A stretch of 64,000 bases of DNA, from the NCBI RefSeq assembly GCF_020297055.1, contig NZ_JAIXCQ010000002.1:1-64000 (forward strand). Reading direction: 5' to 3'. Below, piece after piece: positions 24,483-33,510 of the stretch (position 1 is its first letter; each line of letters opens with the position of its first letter). The position numbers and the translations under genes were made by a program. Origin of the DNA: Isoptericola luteus. Lineage in GTDB: Bacteria; Actinomycetota; Actinomycetes; Actinomycetales; Cellulomonadaceae. The notes under the pieces are model-generated. The model was given only the letters and a program-made list of their open reading frames with translations. It searched no databases and was not told where the DNA came from.

Positions 24483-26306
24483 ATGAGCCTGGACACCGAC
24501 GACCCGGCCTTCGACGCCGGCGCGGGCGCCCGGAGCGAGATCCCGCTCGACCTGCTGCTGGACCAGGTCGAGCGCTGGATCCGCGACGACGTCGACGAGA
24601 CCGACCAGGCCGAGCTCTCCGCGCTCGCACAGGCCACGGGCTCGCACGTGAGCAGGACCCGCGACGCCGCGGTGGCCGAGCTGCGGGACCGGTTCACCGG
24701 CTCGCTGCAGTTCGGCACGGCGGGCCTGCGCGGGGCGATGGCGGCCGGGCCGAACCGCATGAACCGCGCCGTCGTGACGGCGGCCGCCGCCGGTCTGGGT
24801 GCCTACCTCGCAGCGTCGCTCGGGCCGCGCTCGGCGGCGCGCGTCGTCGTCGGCTTCGACGCGCGGCACCGCTCGAAGGACTTCGCGACCGACACCGCAG
24901 CCGTCCTCACGGCCGCGGGGGCCGAGGTGCTGCTCCTGCCCTCCGCGCTGCCGACGCCCGTCCTCGCGTTCGCCGTCCGGCACCTCGACGCCGACGCCGG
25001 CGTCATGGTCACCGCCAGCCACAACCCGGCGGCGGACAACGGGTACAAGGTCTACCTGGGCGGTCGCGTCGTGGTCGACGACGGGCAGGGCGCCCAGATC
25101 GTGCCCCCGCACGACGCCGGCATCGCCGAGCGGATCGCCGCGGTCGGGCCGGCAGCCGGCGTGCCCCGGGCGGAGTCCGGCTGGACGGTCCTGGACCGCG
25201 AGATCGCGCTGGCATACCTCGCCTCGGTGCGCGCGCTGTCCGACGGCCGGCCGCGCACGCTCAAGGTCGTCACCACGTCGCTGCACGGGGTCGGGGGGCG
25301 CGTGCTGGCGAGGGCGCTCGCCGACGCGGGCTTCACCGACGTCGTCCCGGTCGCCGAGCAGGCCGACCCGGACCCGGACTTTCCCACGGTGCGGTTCCCG
25401 AACCCGGAGGAGCCGGGCGCGATCGACATGGCGCTCGGCCTCGCCGCCGACGTCGGCGCGGACCTCGTCATCGCGAACGACCCCGACGCCGACCGCTGCG
25501 CCGTCGCCGTCATGGACCCCACCGTCGGGACGTACCAGGGCGCCGAGACGGCACGCTCCCACGGCTGGCGGATGCTGCACGGCGACGAGGTGGGCGCGCT
25601 CCTCGGGCGCGAGATCGCCGCGCGCGCCGACGCCGTCCGGGGCGCGCAGCGGCCGGTGCTGGCCTCCTCGGTGGTCTCGTCGCGGGCGCTGTCGTCCATC
25701 GCGGCGCACCACGGCGCGGCACACGTCACCACGCTCACGGGGTTCAAGTGGATCGCACGCACCCCGGGCCTCGTGTTCGGCTACGAGGAGGCGCTCGGCT
25801 ACTGCGTCGACCCGGCCAGCGTGCGGGACAAGGACGGCATCAGCGCCGCGGTGCTCGTCGCGCAGCTCGCCGACCGGCTCAAGAGCGAGGGGCGCACGAT
25901 CATCGACGCGCTCGACGACGTCGCCCGGGAGAACGGGCTCTTCCTCACCGACCAGCTCTCGGCCCGGTTCTCCGACCTCGAGCGCATCGGCGCGACGATG
26001 GCGCACCTGCGCTCGAACCCGCCGCGCACCCTTGCCGGCTCGGCCGTCGCGAACGTCCTCGACCTGACGGCCGGCGTGGACGGCCTGCCGCCCACCGACG
26101 GCATCGTGCTGCTCGCGGCGGACGACACCCGCGTCGTGGTCCGGCCGAGCGGCACCGAGCCCAAGGTGAAGTGCTACCTCGAGGTGGTCGAACCGGTCGC
26201 GCCCGACGCCACGTCGTACGACGTCGGCCGCATCCGCGTGGCCGCCCACGCCCGGCTCGACCGGGTGAAGGCGGACATGCGCGCGGCGATGGGGCTCGGG
26301 GGCTGA
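24483..26306 (+). CDS. Phospho-sugar mutase (PMM/PGM family), possible phosphopentomutase
   Basis: A 607-residue alpha-D-phosphohexomutase. The phosphoserine loop is VTASHNPAADNGYK near 178, the metal loop is NDPDADRCAVAV near 335, the sugar-specificity loop GFKWIARTPGLVFGYEEALGY is near 422, and the phosphate-binding loop RPSGTEPKVKCYLE is near 555. Length suits the long PGM2/PMM class, members of which act on pentose phosphates. GAAGGAGG 4-5 bases before the ATG is a strong ribosome site. Following the purine phosphorylase and with no deoB in the nucleoside genes here, it is a good candidate for the phosphopentomutase step; this is inference. Hexose phosphate mutase is the alternative. Confidence 0.9.
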   Translation: MSLDTDDPAFDAGAGARSEIPLDLLLDQVERWIRDDVDETDQAELSALAQATGSHVSRTRDAAVAELRDRFTGSLQFGTAGLRGAMAAGPNRMNRAVVTAAAAGLGAYLAASLGPRSAARVVVGFDARHRSKDFATDTAAVLTAAGAEVLLLPSALPTPVLAFAVRHLDADAGVMVTASHNPAADNGYKVYLGGRVVVDDGQGAQIVPPHDAGIAERIAAVGPAAGVPRAESGWTVLDREIALAYLASVRALSDGRPRTLKVVTTSLHGVGGRVLARALADAGFTDVVPVAEQADPDPDFPTVRFPNPEEPGAIDMALGLAADVGADLVIANDPDADRCAVAVMDPTVGTYQGAETARSHGWRMLHGDEVGALLGREIAARADAVRGAQRPVLASSVVSSRALSSIAAHHGAAHVTTLTGFKWIARTPGLVFGYEEALGYCVDPASVRDKDGISAAVLVAQLADRLKSEGRTIIDALDDVARENGLFLTDQLSARFSDLERIGATMAHLRSNPPRTLAGSAVANVLDLTAGVDGLPPTDGIVLLAADDTRVVVRPSGTEPKVKCYLEVVEPVAPDATSYDVGRIRVAAHARLDRVKADMRAAMGLGG

Positions 26307-26307
26307 C

Positions 26308-27108
26308 TCAGCCGACGGGGCTCAGCGCGGCGTCGTCCTGCTCGACGGCGGCGGCCCAGTCGCGCTTCGCGGCGCGCCAGCCCTCGTCGTCGACGCCGCG
26401 ACGCCAGTAGCCCGACGCGGACAGCCGCTCGCGGGGGACGCCGAGCTCGGCCCGTACCCAGCGGCGCAGGTCGCGCACGCACGACGCCTCGCCGTGCAGG
26501 AAGGCCTGGGGCGAGCCGTCCGGCAGCTCGCCGGCAGCGTGCGCCTCGCGGACCGCGTCGACCAGGCTGCGGGTACCGCGGTGCACCCAGGTCAGGTGCA
26601 GGTCGGCGGCGCTCTGAACCGGCTGCTCGTCCTCGGGCCCGGGGACCTCGACGACGGCGTGCGCCACCGCGCCGGCGGGCAGCGCCTCGAGCGACGCCGC
26701 GATCGCGGGCCAGGCCGAGTCGTCCCCGACCAGCAGGTGCCATGCGGCGTCCGGCGCGGGCGCGTAGCCCCCGCCCGGCCCCATGAAGGACACCGGCTCC
26801 CCGGGCTCGACGCGGGCGGCCCAGCGGGCCGCCACCCCCTCGTCGCCGTGCAGCACCAGGTCGACGTCCCACTCGTCCCCGCGGAACGCCCGGACCGTGT
26901 ACGTGCGCAGCAGGGGGCGCCCGTCCTCCAGCTCGCCGAGCACCAGCTTGAGGTAGCTGTCCGTGAACCCGATGGGCTCGAGGGTCGCGAGCTCGGGGCC
27001 GCGCAGCGTCACCCGCACCAGGTGGGGGCTGAGCCGCCGTACCGCGGAGACGGTCGCGTGCTTGGGGGTGCGCTTGCGTGCGGGAGGTCCGCCGGGAGTC
27101 TGGCTCAT
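26308..27108 (-). CDS. Siderophore-interacting protein (FAD ferric-siderophore reductase)
   Basis: A 266-residue protein of the SIP/ViuB family that reduces ferric siderophores in the cytosol using NAD(P)H and FAD. FAD-binding RTYTVRAFRGDEWDVDLVLHG is near 67-87, FMGPGGGYAP near 108, the NAD(P) domain begins HLLVGDDSAWPAIAASLEAL near 124, and AFLHGEASCVRDLRRWV is near 203. The region upstream holds a probable DtxR/IdeR box over the TAGGCT hexamer, so iron should repress it. The stop is one base from the convergent mutase stop. No siderophore synthesis genes are near. Confidence 0.92.
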   Translation of the reverse strand: MSQTPGGPPARKRTPKHATVSAVRRLSPHLVRVTLRGPELATLEPIGFTDSYLKLVLGELEDGRPLLRTYTVRAFRGDEWDVDLVLHGDEGVAARWAARVEPGEPVSFMGPGGGYAPAPDAAWHLLVGDDSAWPAIAASLEALPAGAVAHAVVEVPGPEDEQPVQSAADLHLTWVHRGTRSLVDAVREAHAAGELPDGSPQAFLHGEASCVRDLRRWVRAELGVPRERLSASGYWRRGVDDEGWRAAKRDWAAAVEQDDAALSPVG

Positions 27109-27110
27109 GG

Positions 27111-27129
27111 TGAGGCGAGCCTAACCCAG
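27111..27129 (-). promoter_or_regulatory. Probable DtxR/IdeR iron box
   Basis: The plus-strand sequence TGAGGCGAGCCTAACCCAG matches about 13 of 19 positions of the iron-box consensus TTAGGTTAGCCTAACCTAA, including the GCCTAACC core. On the minus strand it covers TAGGCT (27123-27118), the likely -10 of the siderophore-interacting protein gene, 9 bases before its ATG. Confidence 0.65.
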
Positions 27130-27181
27130 CACGGCATCGGCTCGATCGAGCGTCTGCGCGAGGGAGCGGCAGGGGCGCCGG

Positions 27182-28738
27182 TCAGGCGCGCGCGACCCGA
27201 CGGACGGCCGCGCGGACGAGCCACACGGCGACCGCCACGGCGAGCACCGCCGTCGTGACGCCCGCGCCGGGTCCCGCCCGCTGGGCCAGCCAGGCCACCG
27301 TCACCACGACGAGCCACCCGCGCAGGTACCACGCCGCCAGCACCAGCATGGCCATGTCGCCCGCCGGCGTCATCATCGGCGTGAAGATCTCCGGGGGAGC
27401 CGCGGACGCCCCCGCGACCCAGGCCCGCGCGGCGAGCACGACCACGAGCAGGGCGACCAGCACCGGCCCCGCCACCGGGCCCGACAGGCCGAGCACCGCC
27501 CCGACGCCGAGGGCCAGGCCACCGACGCCTGCGGCGACCGCCGCCGGGATCACGAGGTGTGCGGCGAGGAGCCGCCCGGGCGGGCCGGGCAGCAGCCGGC
27601 CCGGCTCCGGCTGGGACGCGAACGCCCGCAGCCCGCCGGCCCATCCGGCGCTCGACGCGTACAGGGCGGCCGCGCCGATCACGACCGGCAGCGCTCCCCC
27701 GCCTCCCCCAGCGTCCCCGGCTCCCCCGTCGGCGCCGGACAGCACCATGAGCCCGCCCAGCCCCCCGACGAGCACCGACGCGAGCGAGGCGTTCACCAGA
27801 CGCCGCAGGCCCAGCAGGTCGCGCGCCACGACAGGCGCCCGGCGCAGCAGCGGTGCGACGAACGTGGAGCCCCGGCCACCGGACCGCCGCGCGCCCAGGA
27901 GCTCTGCCGTCCCCCCGGAGTCGCCGCCCGCGAGCCCGCTCCCGGCGATCGCGGTACGACGGAACCCGGCCGCCGCCTCGTCGGCGTCGACCTCGTCGGG
28001 GAGCACCCGCAGCACCAGCAGCACGCAGGCCACGCCCACGGCGGCGACCACGCCGAGCGGGACGAGCCCGCCGAGGGAGCCTGGCGCGCCGAGGGCCCCC
28101 GGCCGTGCGAGCACTGCCGACGGCAGCAGCAGGCACGCCCCGCCGAGCACCAGGAGCGCGCCGGCCACACCGTGCGCCGTCCGGCGCCACCGTGGCGTCT
28201 GTGCCGCCACGCCCACGGCGAGGGGCACCTGGGCCCCCAGCGCACCCGCGAGCCCCCACCCGAGGAGCGCGGGTCCGCCGCCCGCCGACGCGAGGGCCGT
28301 CGTCATGAACGCCCCCAGTACCGCGGCACCGGCCACGAGGCTGGCGCCACGTAGGCGCAGCACCGTCCGGGGGCGGAACTGCCCGCCCAGCACGAAGGTC
28401 GCCTCGGCGGGACTCACCCACAGCGGGCCGCCCGTCCGGGCAGCGAGGGCGGTCCCCGCGCTCGCCAGCCCGAGCCCGAGCAGGGACCCCGCGAAGGCCC
28501 CCACGGGCAGCACGCCGCCGGCCACGGCCACGGCCGACCAGAGGATCGGCCCGTAGACCAGGGCGAGAAGGACGACGCCGTACCCGAGGTACACGCGGTC
28601 GTGCGGGTCACCGCCCGCCTCCGCGGCCCGTACCAGCGCGGTGCGGCGCCGCATCGAGCGCACCCACCGGCGCCAGCGACGATAGGGCACGCGCAGGGAC
28701 GCCCCGCTCGCCGCCGTCCCGTCGTCCGGAGCCGTCAC
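27182..28738 (-). CDS. ABC transporter membrane protein, DUF6297 family
   Basis: A 518-residue protein with about ten to twelve hydrophobic helices and an Arg-rich cytosolic N terminus (PYRRWRRWVRSMRRRTALV). The middle contains LLRRAPVVARDLLGLRRLVN, a cytosolic loop probably contacting the ATPase. It resembles the DUF6297 proteins I recall next to small ABC ATPases in actinobacteria; substrate unknown. The GTG lies 7 bases after the ATPase stop. It is the last gene of the minus-strand nucleoside cluster. The extreme GC content and Ala/Gly/Leu bias reflect membrane helices rather than foreign origin. Confidence 0.78.
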   Translation of the reverse strand: MTAPDDGTAASGASLRVPYRRWRRWVRSMRRRTALVRAAEAGGDPHDRVYLGYGVVLLALVYGPILWSAVAVAGGVLPVGAFAGSLLGLGLASAGTALAARTGGPLWVSPAEATFVLGGQFRPRTVLRLRGASLVAGAAVLGAFMTTALASAGGGPALLGWGLAGALGAQVPLAVGVAAQTPRWRRTAHGVAGALLVLGGACLLLPSAVLARPGALGAPGSLGGLVPLGVVAAVGVACVLLVLRVLPDEVDADEAAAGFRRTAIAGSGLAGGDSGGTAELLGARRSGGRGSTFVAPLLRRAPVVARDLLGLRRLVNASLASVLVGGLGGLMVLSGADGGAGDAGGGGGALPVVIGAAALYASSAGWAGGLRAFASQPEPGRLLPGPPGRLLAAHLVIPAAVAAGVGGLALGVGAVLGLSGPVAGPVLVALLVVVLAARAWVAGASAAPPEIFTPMMTPAGDMAMLVLAAWYLRGWLVVVTVAWLAQRAGPGAGVTTAVLAVAVAVWLVRAAVRRVARA

Positions 28739-28745
28739 CCGGCCG

Positions 28746-29474
28746 TCACCGCGCCCCGGGCGGACAGGTGCGGACAGGTGCGGACATGGCCACCACCTGG
28801 CCGCGCCCGGCCAGGTCGGCGCGCAGGTCCGCGTCGTGCGTCGCCACGACGAGCGCCCGGCCGTCGTCGAGCGCGCCGCCGACCAGACGGCGGGCGACGG
28901 CGCGCCAGCGGGCGTCGAGGCGCTGCTCGGGCTCGTCGAGCAGGACCAGCAGGGCCGGCCGGAACAGGGTGGTCGCCAGCGCGAACATCTGCGCCTCGCC
29001 CGAGGAGAGCTCGCCGGGGAGCTGGTCGCGCACCCGGTCGAGCTCGGCGGCCTCCAGCGCCGCGTCGACCGAGGGCCCACGGTGCCTCCCGGCCCACGCC
29101 GAGGCGACCAGCCGCAGGTGCTCCGCGACCGTGAGGTCGGGGTAGGCCGGCAGCCCGCCCAGCAGCACCGCCACGTCCTCGCGGCGACGCCGACGGGCCT
29201 GGGCCGCGGGCAGCCCGAGCACGCGCACCGTGCCCGACGTCGGCTCGTCCCTGCCCGCCAGGAGCCGCAGGAGCGTGGACTTGCCGCTCCCGTTCGGCCC
29301 CACCACCGCGACGGCGCCGCCGGGCGACACCCGCAGCGTCGTGGGCGCCAGCACCTCCACGGTGCCGTGGGTGCGGGTCGCCCCGGCGACCTCGACGATC
29401 GCATCCGGCTCCGCCGGCACGTCCGGCTCGTCCGCCGAGGGCGCGACCGGGCCGAGGCCGTCCGGGGGCGTCAC
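28746..29474 (-). CDS. ABC transporter ATP-binding protein (partner of DUF6297)
   Basis: A 242-residue ATPase. Walker A GPNGSGKST is near residue 59, the signature is LSSGEAQ near 157, Walker B is LLVLLDEPEQRLD near 177, and the switch His is in VVATHDAD. The signature departs from LSGGQ, and the D-loop reads EQRLDAR. It starts 7 bases after the deoC stop and precedes the DUF6297 gene by 7 bases, so it is very likely part of the same message. The pair would form an exporter or a membrane remodelling complex of unknown function. Confidence 0.85.
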   Translation of the reverse strand: MTPPDGLGPVAPSADEPDVPAEPDAIVEVAGATRTHGTVEVLAPTTLRVSPGGAVAVVGPNGSGKSTLLRLLAGRDEPTSGTVRVLGLPAAQARRRRREDVAVLLGGLPAYPDLTVAEHLRLVASAWAGRHRGPSVDAALEAAELDRVRDQLPGELSSGEAQMFALATTLFRPALLVLLDEPEQRLDARWRAVARRLVGGALDDGRALVVATHDADLRADLAGRGQVVAMSAPVRTCPPGAR

Positions 29475-29481
29475 GCCGACG

Positions 29482-30270
29482 TCAGTAGCCGACGGCCGAG
29501 GAGGCCGTCGCGCCGCCGTCCGACCCGTCCCCCGCTGGCTCCGCGAAGCCTGCCACGACGCTCGCCGTGCCCGACAGGCCGAGCCGCGTGGCGCCGGCCT
29601 CGATCATCGCGAGCGCGTCCGACAGGGTCCGCACGCCGCCCGAGGCCTTCACCCCGAGCTCGGGGCCCACCGTCGACGCCATGAGCGCCACGGCGTGCAC
29701 CGACGCCCCGCCGGCCGGGTGGAACCCGGTGGACGTCTTGACGTAGTCCGCGCCGGCGGCCTGCGCCGCACGGCAGACCGCGACGATCTGCTCGTCGTCC
29801 AGCGCCGCCGACTCGATGATGACCTTGAGCACCTTGCCCGCGGGCACCGCCGCGCGCACGGCGGCGATGTCCTGCTGGACGGCGTCGAAGTCCCCGGCCC
29901 TGGCGGCGCCGACGTCGATCACCATGTCGACCTCGTCCGCGCCGTCCTCCACGGAGCGTGCGGCCTCGGCCGCCTTGACCTCGCTGACGTGCTTGCCCGA
30001 CGGGAAACCGCAGACCGTGGCCACGGCGAGCCGCCCCGCGGCCACCTCGACGGCGTGCGCGACGAAGGTGGGCGAGACGCACACCGAGAACACGCCGAGG
30101 CGCGCGCCCTCCTCGACGAGCGCGGTGACGTCCGCCGGGACGGCCTCCGGCTTGAGCAGCGTGTGGTCGACGAACCGGGCGAGCGCGGCGGCGTCGGCGG
30201 GCACGCCCGCAGGCGCCCCAGCGGGCTCCCGGGTGGGCTCGGACTGTTCGGGCGTGGTCCGGTCGCTCAT
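29482..30270 (-). CDS. deoC: Deoxyribose-phosphate aldolase
   Basis: A 262-residue class I aldolase that cleaves 2-deoxyribose-5-phosphate to acetaldehyde and glyceraldehyde-3-phosphate, the last step of deoxynucleoside breakdown. [12 protein letters not shown] opens the barrel near 31, the proton-relay Lys is in [11 protein letters not shown] near 145, and the Schiff-base Lys is in [15 protein letters not shown] near 176. An N-terminal Pro/Glu extension of about 25 residues precedes the fold. The ATG overlaps the add stop as ATGA, so they are translationally coupled. A Gly/Ser/Ala tail follows the barrel. Confidence 0.95.
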   Translation of the reverse strand: MSDRTTPEQSEPTREPAGAPAGVPADAAALARFVDHTLLKPEAVPADVTALVEEGARLGVFSVCVSPTFVAHAVEVAAGRLAVATVCGFPSGKHVSEVKAAEAARSVEDGADEVDMVIDVGAARAGDFDAVQQDIAAVRAAVPAGKVLKVIIESAALDDEQIVAVCRAAQAAGADYVKTSTGFHPAGGASVHAVALMASTVGPELGVKASGGVRTLSDALAMIEAGATRLGLSGTASVVAGFAEPAGDGSDGGATASSAVGY

Positions 30271-31388
30271 CGCAGGGCCCCCTCGATCTTCTGGTAGCCG
30301 GGCAGGATCACGTCGTCGACGAGGCTGCGTCGCTCGTCGTGGTGCATGAACGTGCTCCACGCGGCGGTCATCGTCACGTCCGCGAGGTCGTCGATCGTCC
30401 AGCCGGCCTCGGAGACCAGGCGCGTCATCTCGTGCGACATCGACGTGCGCGACATGAGCCGGTTGTCGGTGTTGAGGGTCACCGCGAAGTCGAGCTCCTT
30501 GAGCACCGTGATCGGGTGGTCGGCGATGCCGGTGGCACCGTGCGCGGCGGACGTCTGCAGGTTCGACACCGGGCAGACCTCGAGGGCGATCTGGTGGTCG
30601 CGCACCCAGTGCGCGAGGCGCCCGAGCTCGGCCCGCCGCTCGCCGTTCCCCGGCTCCTCGCCGCTCCCGAGCGTGATGTCCTCCATGATCCGCACGCCGT
30701 GCCCGAGCCGGTCGGCCTGGCCCAGGTGCACGGCCTGCGAGATCGAGTCGACGCCGGCGGCCTCCCCCGCGTGGATCGTCACCGGGAAGTCGTGCTCGGC
30801 GAGGAACCGCCAGATCTCGGCGTGCCGCGACGGCGGGAAACCGTCCTCGGGGCCGGCGATGTCGAAGCCGACGACGCCGCGGTCCCGGTACGCCACCGCG
30901 AGCTGCGCCACCTCCTGCCAGCGGTCCGTGTGCCGCATCGCGGTGACCAGCTGGCCGACCCGGATGATGCGCCCGGCGGCCGCCGCCTCGCGGATGCCCT
31001 CGTCGATGCCCGCCTGCACGGCCTCGACCGTCGCCTCGAGCGAGAGGCCCTTGGCCAGGTGCTGCTCCGGCGCCCAGCGCTGCTCGGCGTACACGACGCC
31101 GTCCGCCGCGAGGTCGAGCACGGCCTCGCGGGCCACGCGGGCCAGGGCCTCGGGCGTCTGCATGACGGCGATGGTGTGGTCGAACGTCTCGAGGTAGCGC
31201 ACCAGCGACCCCGAGTCCGCGGACTCGACGAACCACGTGCCGAGGGAGTCGGCGTCCAGGGCGGGCAGGGTGTGCCCCACCTCGTCCGCGAGCTCGAGCA
31301 CGGTCTGCGGTCGCAGACCTCCGTCGAGATGGTCGTGCAGCAGGACCTTGGGCAGGTCGGGGATCAGGTCGACGAGGGCTTGCGTCAT
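30267..31388 (-). CDS. add: Adenosine deaminase
   Basis: A 373-residue zinc enzyme turning (deoxy)adenosine into (deoxy)inosine. Zinc ligands and catalytic residues are visible: HDHLDGGLR near 18, [10 protein letters not shown] near 200 (His and catalytic Glu), CPVSNLQ near 281, and [11 protein letters not shown] near 309 with the paired Asp region. The product inosine suits the purine phosphorylase encoded at 23603. ATG 31388 lies 6 bases after TAGGTT, so it may have its own leaderless promoter within the cluster in addition to readthrough from deoA. Confidence 0.95.
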   Translation of the reverse strand: MTQALVDLIPDLPKVLLHDHLDGGLRPQTVLELADEVGHTLPALDADSLGTWFVESADSGSLVRYLETFDHTIAVMQTPEALARVAREAVLDLAADGVVYAEQRWAPEQHLAKGLSLEATVEAVQAGIDEGIREAAAAGRIIRVGQLVTAMRHTDRWQEVAQLAVAYRDRGVVGFDIAGPEDGFPPSRHAEIWRFLAEHDFPVTIHAGEAAGVDSISQAVHLGQADRLGHGVRIMEDITLGSGEEPGNGERRAELGRLAHWVRDHQIALEVCPVSNLQTSAAHGATGIADHPITVLKELDFAVTLNTDNRLMSRTSMSHEMTRLVSEAGWTIDDLADVTMTAAWSTFMHHDERRSLVDDVILPGYQKIEGALR

Positions 31389-31394
31389 GGGCCC

Positions 31395-31400
31395 AACCTA
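31395..31400 (-). promoter_or_regulatory. TAGGTT -10 hexamer of add
   Basis: Read on the minus strand, TAGGTT ends 6 bases before ATG 31388. It suggests an internal promoter for add-deoC-ABC-DUF6297. Confidence 0.5.
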
Positions 31401-31407
31401 CCTGCCC

Positions 31408-31659
31408 TCAGGCGTCGTCCGCCCCCGCGCCGAGGTCGTCCTCGTCGGCTCCGGGCACCGTCCGGGACTGCTCCACGACGTCGGCCTCGGACGCGGCGCC
31501 GTCGAGGTCCGGGCGCGGGAACGCCGGCCGGTACTCGCCGTCGCGGGCCGCGTCGGGGTCCGGGTCCGGGTCCGCGCCCGTCGCCTCGTCGAGCAGGCTC
31601 GTCTCGTCCGGGTCGTCGAGGCCGGCGTCGCGCCGGCCGTCCTCTGGCACCGTGCTCAT
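31408..31659 (-). CDS. Small acidic hypothetical protein between deoA and add
   Basis: An 83-residue, very acidic protein (many Asp/Glu, DPDPDPDA run) that I do not recognise. It contains a short ordered-looking stretch DGEYRPAFPRPDLDG. CACGAT lies 5 bases before its ATG, and it fills the gap between deoA and add on the same strand with 43 and 19 base spacers. Composition is that of a disordered protein; it may be a real small gene or a chance frame in GC-rich DNA. Confidence 0.5.
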   Translation of the reverse strand: MSTVPEDGRRDAGLDDPDETSLLDEATGADPDPDPDAARDGEYRPAFPRPDLDGAASEADVVEQSRTVPGADEDDLGAGADDA

Positions 31660-31702
31660 GCGCCCATCGTGGCCCGGGTCCCCGGACCTCGCAGGTCGGG
31701 CC

Positions 31703-33010
31703 TCAGCCGATGCGGTCGATGAGCAGCGGCCGGGCCGCCACGGTCCCCGTGTCGTCGGCGAGGCTCCACGCCCCGTCGAGCACGGCGCGGGCCCGGTCGA
31801 ACCGCTCGGGGGTGTCGGTGTGCAGGGTCAGCAGCGGCTGGCCCGCGGTCACCGGCTCGCCCGGCCGCACGTGCACCTCGACGCCGGCCCCGGCCTGCAC
31901 GGGCTCGTCCCGGCGCGACCGGCCTGCACCGAGGCGCCACGCGGCCACGCCGACGGCGTACGCGTCCAGGGTGCCGAGCACGCCCGAGCCCTGCGCCACC
32001 ACGTCGTGGCGGTGCGCGGCCACGGGCAGCGGGGCGTCCGGGTCGCCGTCCTGCGCCACGATCATGCGCCGCCACACGTCCATCGCCCGCCCGTCGGCGA
32101 GCGCCGCACGGACCTCGGCATCCGGGGTGGGGCGCCCGGCCCCGGCGAGCATCTCGACGGCGAGCGCGACCGTGAGGTCGACGACGTCGGCCGGACCCGC
32201 GCCGGAGAGCACCTCGAGGGACTCGCGGACCTCCAGCGCGTTGCCGGCGGTGCGGCCCAGCGGCACCTGCATGTCCGTGAGCAAGGCGACGGTGCGCACT
32301 CCCGCGTCGGTGCCGAGGTCGACCATCGTGCGGGCGAGCTCCGTGGCCATGTCGAGGTCCTTCATGAACGCCCCGGACCCGACCTTGACGTCGAGCACGA
32401 GCGCGCCCGTGCCCTCCGCGATCTTCTTGCTCATGATCGAGCTGGCGATGAGGGGCACCGCCTCGACGGTCCCGGTGACGTCGCGCAGCGCGTAGAGCTT
32501 CTTGTCGGCGGGCGCCAGGCCGGCCCCCGCGGCGCAGATCACGGCGCCGACGTCGTCGAGCTGCGCCATCATCTCGTCGTTCGTCAGCGCCGCCCGCCAG
32601 CCCGGGACGGACTCGAGCTTGTCCAGGGTGCCGCCCGTGTGCCCGAGCCCGCGCCCGGACAGCTGCGGCACCGCGACCCCGAACACGGCGACGAGCGGTG
32701 CCAAGGGCAGCGTGATCTTGTCCCCCACGCCACCGGTCGAGTGCTTGTCCGCCGTCGGCCGGCTGAGCCCCGAGAAGTCCATCCGCTCGCCCGAGGCAAT
32801 CATCGCGTTCGTCCACCGCGACACCTCGGCGCGCGTCATGCCGTTGAGCAGGATCGCCATCGCCAGCGCGGACATCTGCTCCTCGGCGACGACGCCCCGC
32901 GTGTAGGCGTCGACGACCCAGTCCACCTGCGCGTCGGTGAGCGTCGCACGGTCACGCTTGGCGCGGATCACCTCGACGGCGTCGAACGGCTCGGTGTGAG
33001 GGGTGGCCAT
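31703..33010 (-). CDS. deoA: Thymidine phosphorylase
   Basis: A 435-residue pyrimidine nucleoside phosphorylase giving base and deoxyribose-1-phosphate. The family signature DKHSTGGVGDKITLPLAP is near 84, SGRGLGHTGGTLDKLESVPG near 111, and the pyrimidine-binding SSIMSKKIAEG near 185. Length is normal. The ATG shares one base with the cdd stop (TGATG), so the genes are coupled. Together they turn deoxycytidine into uracil plus deoxyribose-1-phosphate. Conversion of that sugar to the 5-phosphate for DeoC needs a mutase, not encoded in this cluster. Confidence 0.95.
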   Translation of the reverse strand: MATPHTEPFDAVEVIRAKRDRATLTDAQVDWVVDAYTRGVVAEEQMSALAMAILLNGMTRAEVSRWTNAMIASGERMDFSGLSRPTADKHSTGGVGDKITLPLAPLVAVFGVAVPQLSGRGLGHTGGTLDKLESVPGWRAALTNDEMMAQLDDVGAVICAAGAGLAPADKKLYALRDVTGTVEAVPLIASSIMSKKIAEGTGALVLDVKVGSGAFMKDLDMATELARTMVDLGTDAGVRTVALLTDMQVPLGRTAGNALEVRESLEVLSGAGPADVVDLTVALAVEMLAGAGRPTPDAEVRAALADGRAMDVWRRMIVAQDGDPDAPLPVAAHRHDVVAQGSGVLGTLDAYAVGVAAWRLGAGRSRRDEPVQAGAGVEVHVRPGEPVTAGQPLLTLHTDTPERFDRARAVLDGAWSLADDTGTVAARPLLIDRIG

Positions 33011-33507
33011 CAGGACTCCTGGTCTGTGTCTGTGTCTGCTGCGGTGTCCGCGCCTGCTGGTGCCTCGGCATCCGTGCTCGGCGGGCGAAGACGGGGACGG
33101 GCGAGGTCGGGCGCCCCGAACGCGTCGGGCAGCACCTCGGTCATGGGCACGACGCCGCGCACGGAGTCGACCAGCAGGTCGGCGCCGCCGTGCTCCCACA
33201 GGAGCTGGCGGCACCGGCCGCACGGCATGAGGGTCTGCCCGGCACCGTCGACGCACGTGAACGCCACGAGGCGCCCCCCGCCCCCGACGACCAGCGCGGA
33301 GACGAGCGAGCACTCGGCGCACAACGTCACGCCGTAGGCGGCGTTCTCGACGTTGCAGCCGACCACGACGCGTCCGTCGTCGACGAGCGCGGCCGCCCCC
33401 ACCGGGAACTGCGAGTACGGCGCGTAGGCGCGCTCGACGACCTCGCGGGCCGCGGCCCGCAGCCCGTCCCAGTCGACGGGCGCATCAGGCCGCTGGACCG
33501 ACGACAT
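33010..33507 (-). CDS. cdd: Cytidine deaminase
   Basis: A 165-residue zinc deaminase for cytidine and deoxycytidine. YAPYSQFPVGAA near 28 is the substrate-loop motif, NVENAAYG near 50 binds ribose, CAEC near 63 holds the first Cys ligand and the catalytic Glu, and PCGRCRQ near 93 gives the other two zinc cysteines. It is of the small tetrameric type, with an unusual C-terminal extension of about 35 residues rich in Pro, Ala, Asp and Thr. AAGGAG, 6 bases before the ATG, lies at the very end of the preceding permease gene. Confidence 0.94.
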   Translation of the reverse strand: MSSVQRPDAPVDWDGLRAAAREVVERAYAPYSQFPVGAAALVDDGRVVVGCNVENAAYGVTLCAECSLVSALVVGGGGRLVAFTCVDGAGQTLMPCGRCRQLLWEHGGADLLVDSVRGVVPMTEVLPDAFGAPDLARPRLRPPSTDAEAPAGADTAADTDTDQES

Positions 33508-33510
33508 GGG

